This document shows, one piece after another, positions 1 through 8,943 of a DNA stretch of 20,676 nt. Each line of letters opens with the position of its first letter. Position 1 is the first letter of the stretch. The stretch spans positions 1-20,676 of the IMG/VR virus record IMGVR_UViG_3300017757_000213. One strand, given 5' to 3'. The position numbers and the translations under genes were made by a program. The DNA comes from a virus. The notes below the pieces were generated by a model. That model was given only the letters and a program-made list of their open reading frames with translations, had not been told where the DNA came from and did not search any database.

Positions 1-4
1 CTTT

Positions 5-691
5 TTGTATAAGTTATCACAGAAAGAACAAATATATTATAGTGATAGTCTAAACACACAATTTGAAGATGCCGTAGATGCTTATACAAAATTCTTTGCT
101 CATGTAGATTCTATTGTTGATGAAGATGATAATGTTAGAATGCCTGATATTATAGATAATACTACTATTATGTTTGGTGATAGTTTGTATGAAATTGCTA
201 AGACAACAGAATCTGAAGAAGAAATAGAGAAAATAGATTTTATGGGAGAACCTTTATCTTATTGGAATACCAAACAACAAGAAACAGGTGCTTCTGTTGA
301 AAGTTTAATTAGGTTATTGGATTCATCTGAGTGGGAAACATTTATTCGAGAATCGAAAATTAAAGGTATTAAAACACAAAATGAAAAATTAATTAAAAAA
401 TTAAAAAGTAGTAATATAAAATTAACAGGCCCGATTACACATGCTATGTTAGAAGCAACAGATATAATCAGAAAAATGAGAGGCGAACAAATATACAAAG
501 CGAATTTTGATATTTCTGAAATAGACGATATATCTTTTGTTGTTGAATTAATAGAAAAAGAAAATAATATTGATTTATACGGTATAGATATTTATAATAT
601 AGTCAAGAGTCAATCTTCCTTTAATGATATTGCAGATACTTTAGGTTTATCATCCGAAGTTGTGTATAAAGTTAAGGGGTTATTTAGATGA
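5..691 (+). CDS. Hypothetical protein with C-terminal helix-turn-helix; candidate small terminase (5' end may lie outside the window)
   Basis: The product is 228 aa from a TTG at base 5. The frame is open to the window edge (bases 2-4 are TTT) and no ribosome site can be seen, so the true start may be upstream. The protein is acidic and mainly helical by composition, with a Lys-rich helical stretch around residues 108-140. The last 25 residues (SFNDIADTLGLSSEVVYKV and following) read like a helix-turn-helix. A DNA-binding helical protein two genes before TerL is the usual place for a small terminase subunit, which recognises the packaging site, but I see no family-specific motif and this is inference from context. 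The stop overlaps the next start as ATGA, so the two genes are probably translationally coupled. It could equally be an unrelated transcription regulator. Confidence 0.6.
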   Translation: MYKLSQKEQIYYSDSLNTQFEDAVDAYTKFFAHVDSIVDEDDNVRMPDIIDNTTIMFGDSLYEIAKTTESEEEIEKIDFMGEPLSYWNTKQQETGASVESLIRLLDSSEWETFIRESKIKGIKTQNEKLIKKLKSSNIKLTGPITHAMLEATDIIRKMRGEQIYKANFDISEIDDISFVVELIEKENNIDLYGIDIYNIVKSQSSFNDIADTLGLSSEVVYKVKGLFR

Positions 692-1476
692 AAATAACAT
701 TTAAGATTGAATCTAATACTGTCGATGAATCAGTTTATCTTTCAAAATTTAAAGAAGATTGGAACTATACAAGAAAACCAAGAAGTGATAGAGGTACTAT
801 TACATTTACTGCATCTAATAGAATGTACTATATCGCTACAATATTAACACCAAAAGAACATAAAGGTAAATTAGCAGGTTACTGTGGGTATGGCATATAT
901 TCTGATGTTCTTATAGAACAAGGTTCATACAGTTTAGGTGGTCTTGCAGTAAAACAGGAAGGTAGTAATGCGGTTGATTTAAGAGGTAATGGTGTTTATA
1001 CAACATTAAGAAATCATAGAAATGCTATTGTCGAAAAAATGGCTGATGAAAGAAATGTACCGTTTATAGTTTTATTAGGATTAAAATCAACTGCACATGA
1101 TTATTATAGAAATAGAGGTTATGTAGAAAATTCTGAAAATATACCGGAATGGTGTTTAAATAAAATGAAAGGAACAGGTAAAACTTGGTTTGTATATAAT
1201 GAAAATGTGGCTATGAAGAAAGCATGGGATATTCTAAAAATTATGCAACCTCCAAAAAGAAATAACTTAAGTTTAAAACCTCCAAAAAGCGAAGGGCATA
1301 TACCAAAAGTTAAAGATATGAATTTACAATTTCAAATAAGTAGAGATAAAGACGACAAATGTGATTATTGCCATAGACCGGCTGTTTTAGATTGTAAGAA
1401 GTGTGAACAAAAACTATGCCAAAGACATTTATCTAAACCTTGTAAAACAGGTGATGGTGATTATAGATACGGGTGA
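688..1476 (+). CDS. GNAT-like N-acetyltransferase fused to a C-terminal treble-clef-like zinc finger
   Basis: The product is 262 aa. Residues ~85-147 look like the acetyl-CoA-binding core of the GNAT fold: a beta strand GGLAV, then the pyrophosphate-loop-like R99-G-N-G102 followed by a helix (VYTTLRNHR), and later A136-HDYYRNRGY145, the typical closing motif of GNAT enzymes. Residues 225-252 form a Cys/His cluster, C225-x2-C228-x7-C236-x2-C239-x4-C244-x2-H247-x4-C252, similar in spacing to AN1 or B-box fingers. A basic, Pro-rich linker (about 187-210) joins the two parts. Substrate is unknown; a protein or small-molecule amine is possible. The start overlaps the previous stop (ATGA), with a G-rich site (AAGGGG) about 8 nt upstream. 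The gene ends inside the SD of TerL, so it is co-translated with the packaging motor. The fusion is unusual. Confidence 0.75.
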   Translation: MKITFKIESNTVDESVYLSKFKEDWNYTRKPRSDRGTITFTASNRMYYIATILTPKEHKGKLAGYCGYGIYSDVLIEQGSYSLGGLAVKQEGSNAVDLRGNGVYTTLRNHRNAIVEKMADERNVPFIVLLGLKSTAHDYYRNRGYVENSENIPEWCLNKMKGTGKTWFVYNENVAMKKAWDILKIMQPPKRNNLSLKPPKSEGHIPKVKDMNLQFQISRDKDDKCDYCHRPAVLDCKKCEQKLCQRHLSKPCKTGDGDYRYG

Positions 1477-1478
1477 TT
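1471..1478 (+). promoter_or_regulatory. Shine-Dalgarno GGGTGATT for TerL, containing the upstream stop codon
   Basis: GGGTGATT lies 2 nt before the ATG at 1481; measured from GGTG the spacer is 5 nt. The TGA stop of the acetyltransferase gene (1474-1476) is embedded in the motif, so termination and re-initiation happen at the same place. The motif supports ATG 1481 as the TerL start. Confidence 0.7.
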
Positions 1479-1480
1479 AA

Positions 1481-2896
1481 ATGGATTTACTTACAGAAAT
1501 GGATTTAGAAATGTCCAAAGGGAATTTTCCTTATTTCTTTGAAAAAGTATTAGGTTATGAATTAGCCGATTTTCATCAAGAATGGTTAGACCTTGTAAAT
1601 AATACTTCACGCACAGTAATTATATGCAGCCGAGACCACGGTAAATCTGTTTTCTTTCATTCATGGTGTGTATATCAATTGTGTTTTCAAGAACCGCCAT
1701 ATCAAATGCTTTATATTTCTTCTAACCATAAACAGACAATGGTACACATGAAAGATATAGATAGAATGTTCACTAATATCCCACAATTAAAAAGATTTAA
1801 ACCGAGAGGGGGTTGGGCGGTTGGTGCTATGCGTTTAACTAATGGTAATGAAATATTAGAGCGTTCAGTAGGTTCTCAAATTCGTGGATTGCACCCTCAA
1901 GAAATTATAATTGACGACCCTTTGAAAGAATTTAGTATGACGGCTATTCAAAGAGTTACGGATTGGTTTTGGGGAGATATGATTCCTACACTTCACCATA
2001 CCGCTTCTCTAAGAATGGTTGGAACTCCTTTTACCTATACGGACATATTTGTACAATTGGAAGAAAACCCTGCATATAATGTTTCAAGATACCCTGCAAT
2101 TAATCAAGATGGTTCAGCACTTTGGCCTAATCGTTGGAACTTAGAAATGCTTGAAGAAAGGAAGGTTGAAATAGGTTCTTCTAAATTTACAAGAGAATAC
2201 CTTTGTGTTCCTATTAGTACAAACACTATGCTTTTTGCCCCTGATGCAATTAAAGCCTGTAAGAATCCCTATGCTTCGCTTGAGAGCGTTGCGAGAGAAG
2301 GTTTTCAATATTACATAGGATATGACCCTGCTATTTCTGCAAATGGTGATTATACTGTAATGATGGTCTTAGAGGTTGATGATAATATGAATAAGCAGGT
2401 TGTCCATATGTTAAGGGCGAAGGGTCTTGATTTTCGTGAACATATCAATCATATAATGGAATTGTGTAGGAGATATAGGCCGGAAATTGTAATGATAGAA
2501 ACTAATACCTTTGCTAAAGCATTCGCTATGGAATTAAAAAATATATCTGATTTCCCTGTAAAGGAATTTACTATGAGTAGAAAGAAAAAGGAAGAAATTA
2601 TTTTAAATTTACAAATGAATATAGATAATAGTAAAATAGTTTTACCAACACAAAATGAAAATTCGAGGGGTGTAACTAATATGATAGTACAAGAATTAGG
2701 TGCTTTTGGTATTAACGCACACGGTAAAATTGAAGGGGTAGGGGCGCATGATGATATTGTAATTGCTCTTGCTTTGGCTAACTATGCTACTAAAACTTTT
2801 ACCGATGCATTTATAGACATTGATAGTAGTGGATTGTTTAATTCTCCTACTGTTTCACCGAAAAAAGGGGGTGGTTTTTATGGTATTAATACTTAA
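1481..2896 (+). CDS. terL: Terminase large subunit (packaging ATPase and nuclease)
   Basis: The product is 471 aa, a normal TerL length. The N-terminal ATPase carries Walker A SRDHGKS (residues 50-56, K55), an adenine/coupling region after it (LYISSN, about 85-90) and Walker B EIIIDDPL (141-148). The C-terminal RNase H-like nuclease shows the three acidic clusters: GYDPA with D282, VMIETN with E340, and HDDIVIAL with D424/D425. It docks on the portal, translocates DNA into the prohead and cuts concatemers. All catalytic positions look intact. The start is fixed by the GGTGATT site directly upstream. The 3' end overlaps the endonuclease gene by 17 bases. This is one of the two surest calls in the window. 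Confidence 0.96.
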   Translation: MDLLTEMDLEMSKGNFPYFFEKVLGYELADFHQEWLDLVNNTSRTVIICSRDHGKSVFFHSWCVYQLCFQEPPYQMLYISSNHKQTMVHMKDIDRMFTNIPQLKRFKPRGGWAVGAMRLTNGNEILERSVGSQIRGLHPQEIIIDDPLKEFSMTAIQRVTDWFWGDMIPTLHHTASLRMVGTPFTYTDIFVQLEENPAYNVSRYPAINQDGSALWPNRWNLEMLEERKVEIGSSKFTREYLCVPISTNTMLFAPDAIKACKNPYASLESVAREGFQYYIGYDPAISANGDYTVMMVLEVDDNMNKQVVHMLRAKGLDFREHINHIMELCRRYRPEIVMIETNTFAKAFAMELKNISDFPVKEFTMSRKKKEEIILNLQMNIDNSKIVLPTQNENSRGVTNMIVQELGAFGINAHGKIEGVGAHDDIVIALALANYATKTFTDAFIDIDSSGLFNSPTVSPKKGGGFYGINT

Positions 2897-4274
2897 ACAA
2901 GAACTTGATGTTGAAGAGTTAGAACGAGATGTTCAAGAAATTAAAAGAATTGAACAAGAAAAAGAAATGTTAGATGAATCTGTAAAACCTACTAAAGAGA
3001 AAATTAAAGAAGCATTTGGTAAATCTAATGTATCTAAATGGATTATTACACAGTATGGAGATGAAGTAGAAATACTAAAAGAAATTTCCAAAACATTAAA
3101 AATTAATTTATCTGAAGCATCAGACTATATTAACCAATTACCCATAGAACCAATAGTCGCTGAAAAAAATATACCTGATTTAGTTAAAGAATTAAGAGGT
3201 ATGAGAAGAAAACTAAAAGGGGATTCTAAAATTCAATTATCAAAGGGGATAGATTATTTAATAACAGCATATGAAGATTATGTGCAAAAGAGTTTAGATT
3301 CTATTTATTGGTTAAAACCCTATCAATCTGGTTTTAGTAGATTAGGTTATAGCCCTTCACATATTCAAAAATTACATAATATAAAAGATGGTGAAACGAG
3401 AAGTAGAATTATAGAACTTTGTTGTAAAATGTGGGAAAGTGATTTAGAAAAGAAAAGTTTAGATTATGGAACTGAATACTCTAATCATTGTAATATTTTA
3501 ACTGATAGTAAAAAGGAATTAAGAAAAATATTAAAAGGCATACCACATCAATCTATAAGAAAAAGTAAAAAAGAAATGATAGAAAAAAGTGTCAAGGAAA
3601 TTTTATGTAATAATCAAGGATTATCTTCCAATGAAATACACTCAAGATTAACAGACGGTCAATCAAAAATATCTACTCCGCAATCTATTTCTAAAATGTT
3701 AATGAAATTAGATGCTACTAAAGTAGATAATGAATATTATTTAGTTAAACCCTTAATCAAAAAAGATTTATATTCTTATGTAGCAGGGTTTATTGATTCA
3801 GACGGCTTTATTACTATGGATTCAACAACCGCACCAAGAGTAGGTATGATTGCTACGGGTAAAAGAGGTAAAGCATTTTTCCAAGAATTAGAATCAGAAT
3901 TAAAATGCGGTAGATTACATTTAGACCAAAAAGTAGGGGAGAATAATAGAAGCCAACATAGACTTAACTTTTACAGTCAATCAGATATTGGAACTATTTT
4001 AGATAAATGTCTTCCACATTTAAGAATGAAGAAAGCACAGGGTAAATTAATTCAGGAAGCGATTAGAATTAAAAAGTTCCATAAGAAAACAGATTGGGCA
4101 AAGCCACGATTACAAGAAATATTTAAATTAATTAAATATGAAAATTGGAAAGATTCAAGAGGACAAGGTGCTAAAGAATTTCAAAAGTATGATATTGACC
4201 CCGAAGTAGTAGTTAAATACCATGATAATTGTAAGATGCAATTGATGGATAGTATTGAAAGTGGGGTGGTCTGA
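2880..4274 (+). CDS. LAGLIDADG-family homing endonuclease (free-standing)
   Basis: From ATG 2880 the product is 464 aa. This start is preferred over the longer reading from 2820 because GGGGGTGG lies just upstream with a 6-nt spacer. The diagnostic motif is Y300-VAGFIDSDGFITM, a LAGLIDADG helix with acidic residues D306 and D308, followed by the beta-rich segment and basic residues expected of the nuclease fold. I see one motif copy, so it would act as a homodimer unless a degenerate second copy is hidden. Residues ~235-290 look like a winged helix (SSNEIHSRL, SISKMLMKL), and the N-terminal ~230 residues are charged and helical, unrecognised. It sits exactly between TerL and portal, overlapping TerL by 17 nt and the portal start by 1 nt (TGATG). 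It shows no intein splicing residues. Likely a selfish gene, possibly also DNA-processing; that role is inference. Confidence 0.85.
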   Translation: MVLILKQELDVEELERDVQEIKRIEQEKEMLDESVKPTKEKIKEAFGKSNVSKWIITQYGDEVEILKEISKTLKINLSEASDYINQLPIEPIVAEKNIPDLVKELRGMRRKLKGDSKIQLSKGIDYLITAYEDYVQKSLDSIYWLKPYQSGFSRLGYSPSHIQKLHNIKDGETRSRIIELCCKMWESDLEKKSLDYGTEYSNHCNILTDSKKELRKILKGIPHQSIRKSKKEMIEKSVKEILCNNQGLSSNEIHSRLTDGQSKISTPQSISKMLMKLDATKVDNEYYLVKPLIKKDLYSYVAGFIDSDGFITMDSTTAPRVGMIATGKRGKAFFQELESELKCGRLHLDQKVGENNRSQHRLNFYSQSDIGTILDKCLPHLRMKKAQGKLIQEAIRIKKFHKKTDWAKPRLQEIFKLIKYENWKDSRGQGAKEFQKYDIDPEVVVKYHDNCKMQLMDSIESGVV

Positions 4275-5911
4275 TGGGATTAAGAGATTACTTAGGAAAA
4301 TTTGTTAGAAGAAGAACACCAACGCCTCATTCTAAAGAAGTTTTTAATTTAGGCATACAAGAAAAAAGAAATGTACAACATATTATTGGTCCTGTATTAT
4401 ACGATGTAGCAAATCAATCTACTATTGTAAGGACTTGTATCACCCAATTAAAAACTGAAATATTTAGAAGAGGGTACGAATGGGAAAAGGCATTTTATAA
4501 AATATGTGAAGATTGCGGTACAACACACGAAAAAGAAACAGAAGTTTGTAGAAACTGTAATAGTAATAATTTAAGAAACCCTTCTAATCAACAAATGCTT
4601 TACGCAAAGAAATTTTTCAGTGGTTATGTTAATCGCTCAGAACAAAAATTTATTGATGTATTAAAAGAATTAGAGGCTGACTTAAATATCGCTGATGATG
4701 CATATTTAGTTTTAGTTAAAGAATATTATTTAGATAATCAAGGTAATGTAGCCTTACATAAAATTAAAGAAATATATAGAGGCGACCCTTTAACAATGTA
4801 TATTGATGTTGATGAAGAAGGAGATAGAGGCGAAGCACATTATACTTGTGTATCACATAGAGATGTTTATGATGATGATTGTTCTAATCCTTGTCCTCAT
4901 TGTGGTAGTAAATTACAACCTGTTTATTATATTAACAGGGTACATGGAAAAGACCAATATTTCGTAGAAGGAGAAGTTATGCATTTAAGTAAATATAACC
5001 CTTCAAGACTTTATGGGTTTTCCCCAATATTAACACTATGGAGTCATATTACAACATTAATTGCTATGGAAAATTACATTAATACATCTTATACAAAAGC
5101 AAGAGCACCAAGAGGTATTCTCGCAGTACAAACTAATAACATGGAATCACTTGTAAAATATTGGAAAGGTGTTAAAGAAAAGTTAGAAAAAGACCCACAT
5201 TATATACCTATCATGGGAATTGAAACAGATGGTGGAAGTAAAGGTAGTATTGAATGGGTTCAGTTTATGAATACCCTAAAAGAAATGGATTACATAAATG
5301 TTAAAGACGACCTTAGAGATAGAATTGGTGCTTTCTATGGTGTAAGTAAAATCTTTCAAGGAGATACTTCTACAAGTGGTGGTTTAAATAACGAAGGTAT
5401 GCAAATACTTGTAACTAACCGTTCAGTAGAATTAGCACAAAATGTATATAATCAATACTTATTCCCATTCTTATTAAAGCAATTTGGTATTACAGATTGG
5501 AATCTTAATTTATTGCGTTCCGAAGAAGAGGATAATGTAGCAGAACTAAGAAGAAGAGAAATTGAAATTAACCTTGCTACACAAATTAAAAATTTAGGTT
5601 TTGAAGTGGACATGGATGAAGACGGTAATTTCATATATTCTAAACCTCCACCAAAAGAAGAAGAAAAACCTATGGGTGGACAATCTGATAAAAAATTAGA
5701 AACTGACCCATATGCAGGAACAGATATAGACGCAAGCCAATTAGGACAATTACAAGAGCAACAATTAATGGGTCAACAAGGCGGTTCAGAAGCACCTAAA
5801 ACAAGAAATAAACCTTCTATGAGTGTTGGACCACCTAATAGAAATACAGGATTACCAAAGGAAGCAGCAAATAATAATGTTGATAAAAGAACCGAAAGGA
5901 GAGTAGGCTAA
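4274..5911 (+). CDS. Portal protein (HK97/SPP1-like) with two Cys/His clusters
   Basis: The product is 545 aa. Typical portal features are a basic N-terminus, an alpha/beta wing, the conserved VMHLSKYNPSRLYGFSPIL segment (about 237-255), the long-helix region after it and the DLRDRIGAFYGVSKIF..NNEGMQ region (about 345-378), then a Gln/Pro-rich disordered tail (after ~455). Twelve copies would form the DNA entry ring at one capsid vertex and bind TerL and the adaptor. Two likely zinc sites interrupt the fold: C78-x2-C81-x10-C92-x2-C95, and C192-x2-H195 with C207-x2-C210 (C203 extra). The start is supported by GGTG 5 nt upstream and couples to the endonuclease stop (TGATG). Zinc-knuckle insertions are not standard for well-studied bacteriophage portals. 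Confidence 0.93.
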   Translation: MGLRDYLGKFVRRRTPTPHSKEVFNLGIQEKRNVQHIIGPVLYDVANQSTIVRTCITQLKTEIFRRGYEWEKAFYKICEDCGTTHEKETEVCRNCNSNNLRNPSNQQMLYAKKFFSGYVNRSEQKFIDVLKELEADLNIADDAYLVLVKEYYLDNQGNVALHKIKEIYRGDPLTMYIDVDEEGDRGEAHYTCVSHRDVYDDDCSNPCPHCGSKLQPVYYINRVHGKDQYFVEGEVMHLSKYNPSRLYGFSPILTLWSHITTLIAMENYINTSYTKARAPRGILAVQTNNMESLVKYWKGVKEKLEKDPHYIPIMGIETDGGSKGSIEWVQFMNTLKEMDYINVKDDLRDRIGAFYGVSKIFQGDTSTSGGLNNEGMQILVTNRSVELAQNVYNQYLFPFLLKQFGITDWNLNLLRSEEEDNVAELRRREIEINLATQIKNLGFEVDMDEDGNFIYSKPPPKEEEKPMGGQSDKKLETDPYAGTDIDASQLGQLQEQQLMGQQGGSEAPKTRNKPSMSVGPPNRNTGLPKEAANNNVDKRTERRVG

Positions 5912-5912
5912 T

Positions 5913-6137
5913 ATGAATAATGATATAATTAATAGAAAATTAGAACAAGCAAGAGCAAAAATTGATGCTCTAAGAAAAAAAGTAAATACAGAACCAAAAG
6001 CACCCAAGCAAACTGTTAATACAGTTCCTGCTGGAGTTCAAGAACACCCACCCGTAAATAAAGGAATTAACGAACAACAAATTCCCGGATTTATTTCAGG
6101 TGGCCCAAAAATAAATAAGAAGATGAAGGAAGTTTAA
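5913..6137 (+). CDS. Small hypothetical protein, basic N-terminal helix and Pro/Gly-rich tail
   Basis: The product is 74 aa. The ATG lies 1 nt after the portal stop region, with AAGGAGAG about 10 nt upstream. The first ~25 residues form a charged helix (NRKLEQARAKIDALRKKV), and the rest is Pro/Gly/Asn-rich and probably disordered. I do not recognise it. Position between portal and the 859-aa gene suggests a virion or assembly accessory protein; that is inference only. Confidence 0.65.
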   Translation: MNNDIINRKLEQARAKIDALRKKVNTEPKAPKQTVNTVPAGVQEHPPVNKGINEQQIPGFISGGPKINKKMKEV

Positions 6138-6139
6138 GT

Positions 6140-8719
6140 ATGCAATCTCATTTCTTAATAGATAATTTACGAAAAAGTCTTTACACAAGACTTTACTACG
6201 CTTTAGTAGATAGTGATTATCTTATTAAGGCTTTAACTGATGATGATATAAAAATTATGTTAGATGCTATTACTGGTAAAAAGAAAAAGATAACAACTGT
6301 AATTCAAGGTGGGCATCGTCAATCAGACCCAATAGATTACCCTAATAAAGAATACTTAAGGTTAGTTGAAAAAATTAAAGAAACATATCCTGTACCTAAA
6401 AACAATAAAGGATTATCAGCAGATAAAGATAGAGATAATAGAAGGGCAGCGATGAAAGAATTAAATAAAAGACTTTCAGAAGGAGTGGCAAAAAAATACC
6501 CATTAGAAACATTGGAAACTACCTTAATTATGGAATATCTTAAAGAAAATCACGCTGCTGAAAACTTAGATAAGGTCGAAGAACAAGTTAAAGAATATAG
6601 AGAAAAATTGTTGGATGCAAAACTACAACTACAAAGTCAATATATTGAAGAAGGAAGACCTGCAAGAGAAGCCGAAGAAAAAAGAAAAAAAGAATTAAGT
6701 CTTGCTGTTCAAGAAAAATATAAACAATTTTTACAAAGAGAAAAAGTCCAAAGTGAAAAGGATAAAAAAGCAAGACCTAAAAGCCAAAAACTTGTAGAAG
6801 AATGGATGAAAGATGCTGCTCGAAGTGATGTTGGAAGATATTCTAATCTATTAAATCTTATTAATTTAGTAGGTAGTTTATACAAAGGAGATAAAAACAC
6901 TATTCTAAGATTAGAAAAATATCTAAGTGAAAAATCTAATGTAATACCTAATACAGATAAAACTAAACTAAAAGAAATTTTATTACAATTACAAAGTGAA
7001 CAAAAACAATCAGAAAAGAGATTAGGCCGTTCAACAAAAATAACTCCTGATGCTACACAAGCAAAAACAGAAGGTATTAAAGTAGGGAAACAATCTAAAA
7101 TATATAAGAAACACATAACTGTAAAATATGGTGGGGATGAAACACTAAAAATAAAAAATACTAATTATTTTATAGGATTTGAAAAATTAGATTTAAGAAA
7201 CCCTACTTGGTTTAATAGTACAATTCTTAGAGATATTCCTATGTATTGGGTTAATAAATCAGGATTTACTAAAGGATTAGATAAGTGGGAAGAATTATCT
7301 GAAGATAAAAAAACAGAATTTATTAAAAAAGTAGCAGGGCAATTACCTGAATATGCTAAAGTAAGACCTTTAGGTATTCTTGAATCACTTTATAGAAATG
7401 TATGGGAGAGACATTACGCTTTAGAAAAACCTGAAGACCCTGAAAATTTTGCATATTTTTTACAAGGTTTAAGGGATGGTATAATGGAATCGAAAGGCGA
7501 TACTGTCGCAAATGATTTTTTAAGATTACAATTATTTCAACAAAGTACTTTACCTAATTTAGTTAGAGCAATTAAATCAAATATTATTGTAAATACTGAA
7601 ACAGGCGAAATTGATTTTAGATTAGGTCCTGCCTTTAGTAAATTAATGAGAAAATATAAAACTATGGAAGAAAGAACAGAAATAATTGAAGATTTAATTG
7701 ATATTGTTAAAGGTAAATCTTTAAGCAATAAATATGCTGGAAGAAATGCTGATGAATTAAAAGCAATTGAAAAAAATATTATTGATATTGTTAGTGAAAA
7801 AATAGAAGGTGAAACAGTTTTATCTTATATCATTAGCACTTTTATGGAAATGTACCCAGCAAGTAAAATATTAGCAAAACTTCTAAAGGATGAGGATGCT
7901 TTAGTAGAAGTAGAATATCTAAGAACTGCTCAATCACCATCCAGCCTACCAACAAGACCAAAACAAAAGAAAACTAAGATAGAAGTTTTACAAGACCAAG
8001 AATATATACCCGGAAATGAGAAAGACTCCCGCCCATCAAGTCCTAATCAGAAAGCAGGTAAGAAGACAAAAGAATTTGTTGATAGAGAATGGGATAGATA
8101 CCAAAATGATGTAATTACAGAAGAAGATTTACAAGATAAAAAATATAAGGATAAAAAGGTAGGAGATAAAAAGTATGATTTAACCGATGAAGAAATTCAT
8201 GCCCGAGTTGGTTGGAAAAAGATTACTAAAAAAGTTCAACAAAGAACCTATGGTAATACAATAGTTAGAGATTCAAAAGGAAAACCTAAGATGGTAAATG
8301 AGGTAGTGTATGAAAAATACAGACCTGAATTATATAAAAAATTAGAAGAAACAAAGAAATCACTTGATAATTTATTAGTAGTATTAGGGGAAGAAGATAA
8401 TATCATTGTTAAAGAAGATGTGGGTATTATTTTAGAATCTTTAAAAGCCAAACAAAGAAAGAAAGTTAAGGCAATTTTAAATATAGCAGACCCCACAGAA
8501 TACTTTGGGCACGATTTCCTTAAGTTATCGGAACTTGTTAGAGTATTGAAATCTTTAGGTGTTGTCAAAGGGGATAAAAAACTAAATAAAAAGGTTCTCA
8601 GGTTAGAAGATGAAAATCTTAAAGTAGTAAAATTAGCAACAAGGTTAAGAAAGGACTACGAAAAATTATATAAAGAATTAAGAGAAATGGTATATCCAAA
8701 ATTAGGTGAAGAAAAATGA
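6140..8719 (+). CDS. Large charged Cys-free protein of unknown function (859 aa)
   Basis: The product is 859 aa, very rich in Lys, Glu and Asp, with no cysteine that I can find, no signal peptide and no membrane helix. Residues ~140-215 look like a long coiled coil. Residues ~325-560 are more globular, with aromatic-rich segments (NYFIGFEKLDLRNPTWF; NVWERHYALEKP). Residues ~600-700 are disordered and highly charged (Pro/Ser then Lys/Asp repeats such as DKKYKDKKVGDKKYD). The C-terminal ~100 residues are again helical. The start follows the previous stop by 2 nt with GAAGGAAG upstream, and the 3' end overlaps the next gene as ATGA. Its place after the portal is where head-morphogenesis or internal virion proteins usually lie, but I see no Mu F/SPP1 gp7 motif. 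Function unknown; candidate internal virion or ejection protein. Confidence 0.8.
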   Translation: MQSHFLIDNLRKSLYTRLYYALVDSDYLIKALTDDDIKIMLDAITGKKKKITTVIQGGHRQSDPIDYPNKEYLRLVEKIKETYPVPKNNKGLSADKDRDNRRAAMKELNKRLSEGVAKKYPLETLETTLIMEYLKENHAAENLDKVEEQVKEYREKLLDAKLQLQSQYIEEGRPAREAEEKRKKELSLAVQEKYKQFLQREKVQSEKDKKARPKSQKLVEEWMKDAARSDVGRYSNLLNLINLVGSLYKGDKNTILRLEKYLSEKSNVIPNTDKTKLKEILLQLQSEQKQSEKRLGRSTKITPDATQAKTEGIKVGKQSKIYKKHITVKYGGDETLKIKNTNYFIGFEKLDLRNPTWFNSTILRDIPMYWVNKSGFTKGLDKWEELSEDKKTEFIKKVAGQLPEYAKVRPLGILESLYRNVWERHYALEKPEDPENFAYFLQGLRDGIMESKGDTVANDFLRLQLFQQSTLPNLVRAIKSNIIVNTETGEIDFRLGPAFSKLMRKYKTMEERTEIIEDLIDIVKGKSLSNKYAGRNADELKAIEKNIIDIVSEKIEGETVLSYIISTFMEMYPASKILAKLLKDEDALVEVEYLRTAQSPSSLPTRPKQKKTKIEVLQDQEYIPGNEKDSRPSSPNQKAGKKTKEFVDREWDRYQNDVITEEDLQDKKYKDKKVGDKKYDLTDEEIHARVGWKKITKKVQQRTYGNTIVRDSKGKPKMVNEVVYEKYRPELYKKLEETKKSLDNLLVVLGEEDNIIVKEDVGIILESLKAKQRKKVKAILNIADPTEYFGHDFLKLSELVRVLKSLGVVKGDKKLNKKVLRLEDENLKVVKLATRLRKDYEKLYKELREMVYPKLGEEK

Positions 8720-8943
8720 ATGAAGAATTAACACTATTATTAAAAGAATTAGTAGAAAGAGTAAAAACAATAGAATCGACTGTATTTAATGCTGATAATG
8801 TATTGCTTAAAGCGGGTCTTGTTAAAGTAGAAGGAATGAAACCATCAATCCAAAGTGCAAGTAGAGTACCAAGTGCTGATACTATTGCTAAAATGGATTG
8901 GTCTGAAATAGATGAATTAGTTGTAAAAATGAGTGGTGAATAA
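8716..8943 (+). CDS. Small coiled-coil protein whose C-terminus matches the scaffold C-terminus
   Basis: The product is 75 aa. GGTGA (8705-8709) lies 7 nt before the ATG, counted from GGTG, and the start overlaps the previous stop as ATGA. Residues 2-25 are a probable coiled coil (LTLLLKELVERVKTIES), followed by a linker and a C-terminal segment SADTIAKMDWSEIDELV. That segment closely matches the end of the protease/scaffold protein (SDDVISKM, six residues, SWDEINDLV). It therefore looks like a miniature scaffold-like protein: an oligomerising helix plus a docking peptide. The partner is not visible; capsid protein or portal would be the obvious candidates. Function is inferred only from this similarity and the location. 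Confidence 0.75.
   Translation: MNEELTLLLKELVERVKTIESTVFNADNVLLKAGLVKVEGMKPSIQSASRVPSADTIAKMDWSEIDELVVKMSGE

Noticed and set aside
2820-2879. Longer N-terminus for the endonuclease gene
   Set aside because: It would overlap TerL by 77 nt, has no ribosome site, and ATG 2880 has a well-spaced GGGGGTGG.
2880-4274. LAGLIDADG gene as an intein or part of a split terminase
   Set aside because: TerL is complete and ends normally, and there are no splice-junction residues (N-terminal Cys/Ser block, C-terminal His-Asn).
6709-7116. Minus-strand ORF of 135 aa and other minus-strand ORFs (e.g. 8619-9047, 16918-17460)
   Set aside because: They lie opposite well-supported + strand genes, have hydrophobic, Leu/Ile/Phe/Ser-rich composition typical of antisense of Lys/Glu-rich AT genes, and lack ribosome sites.
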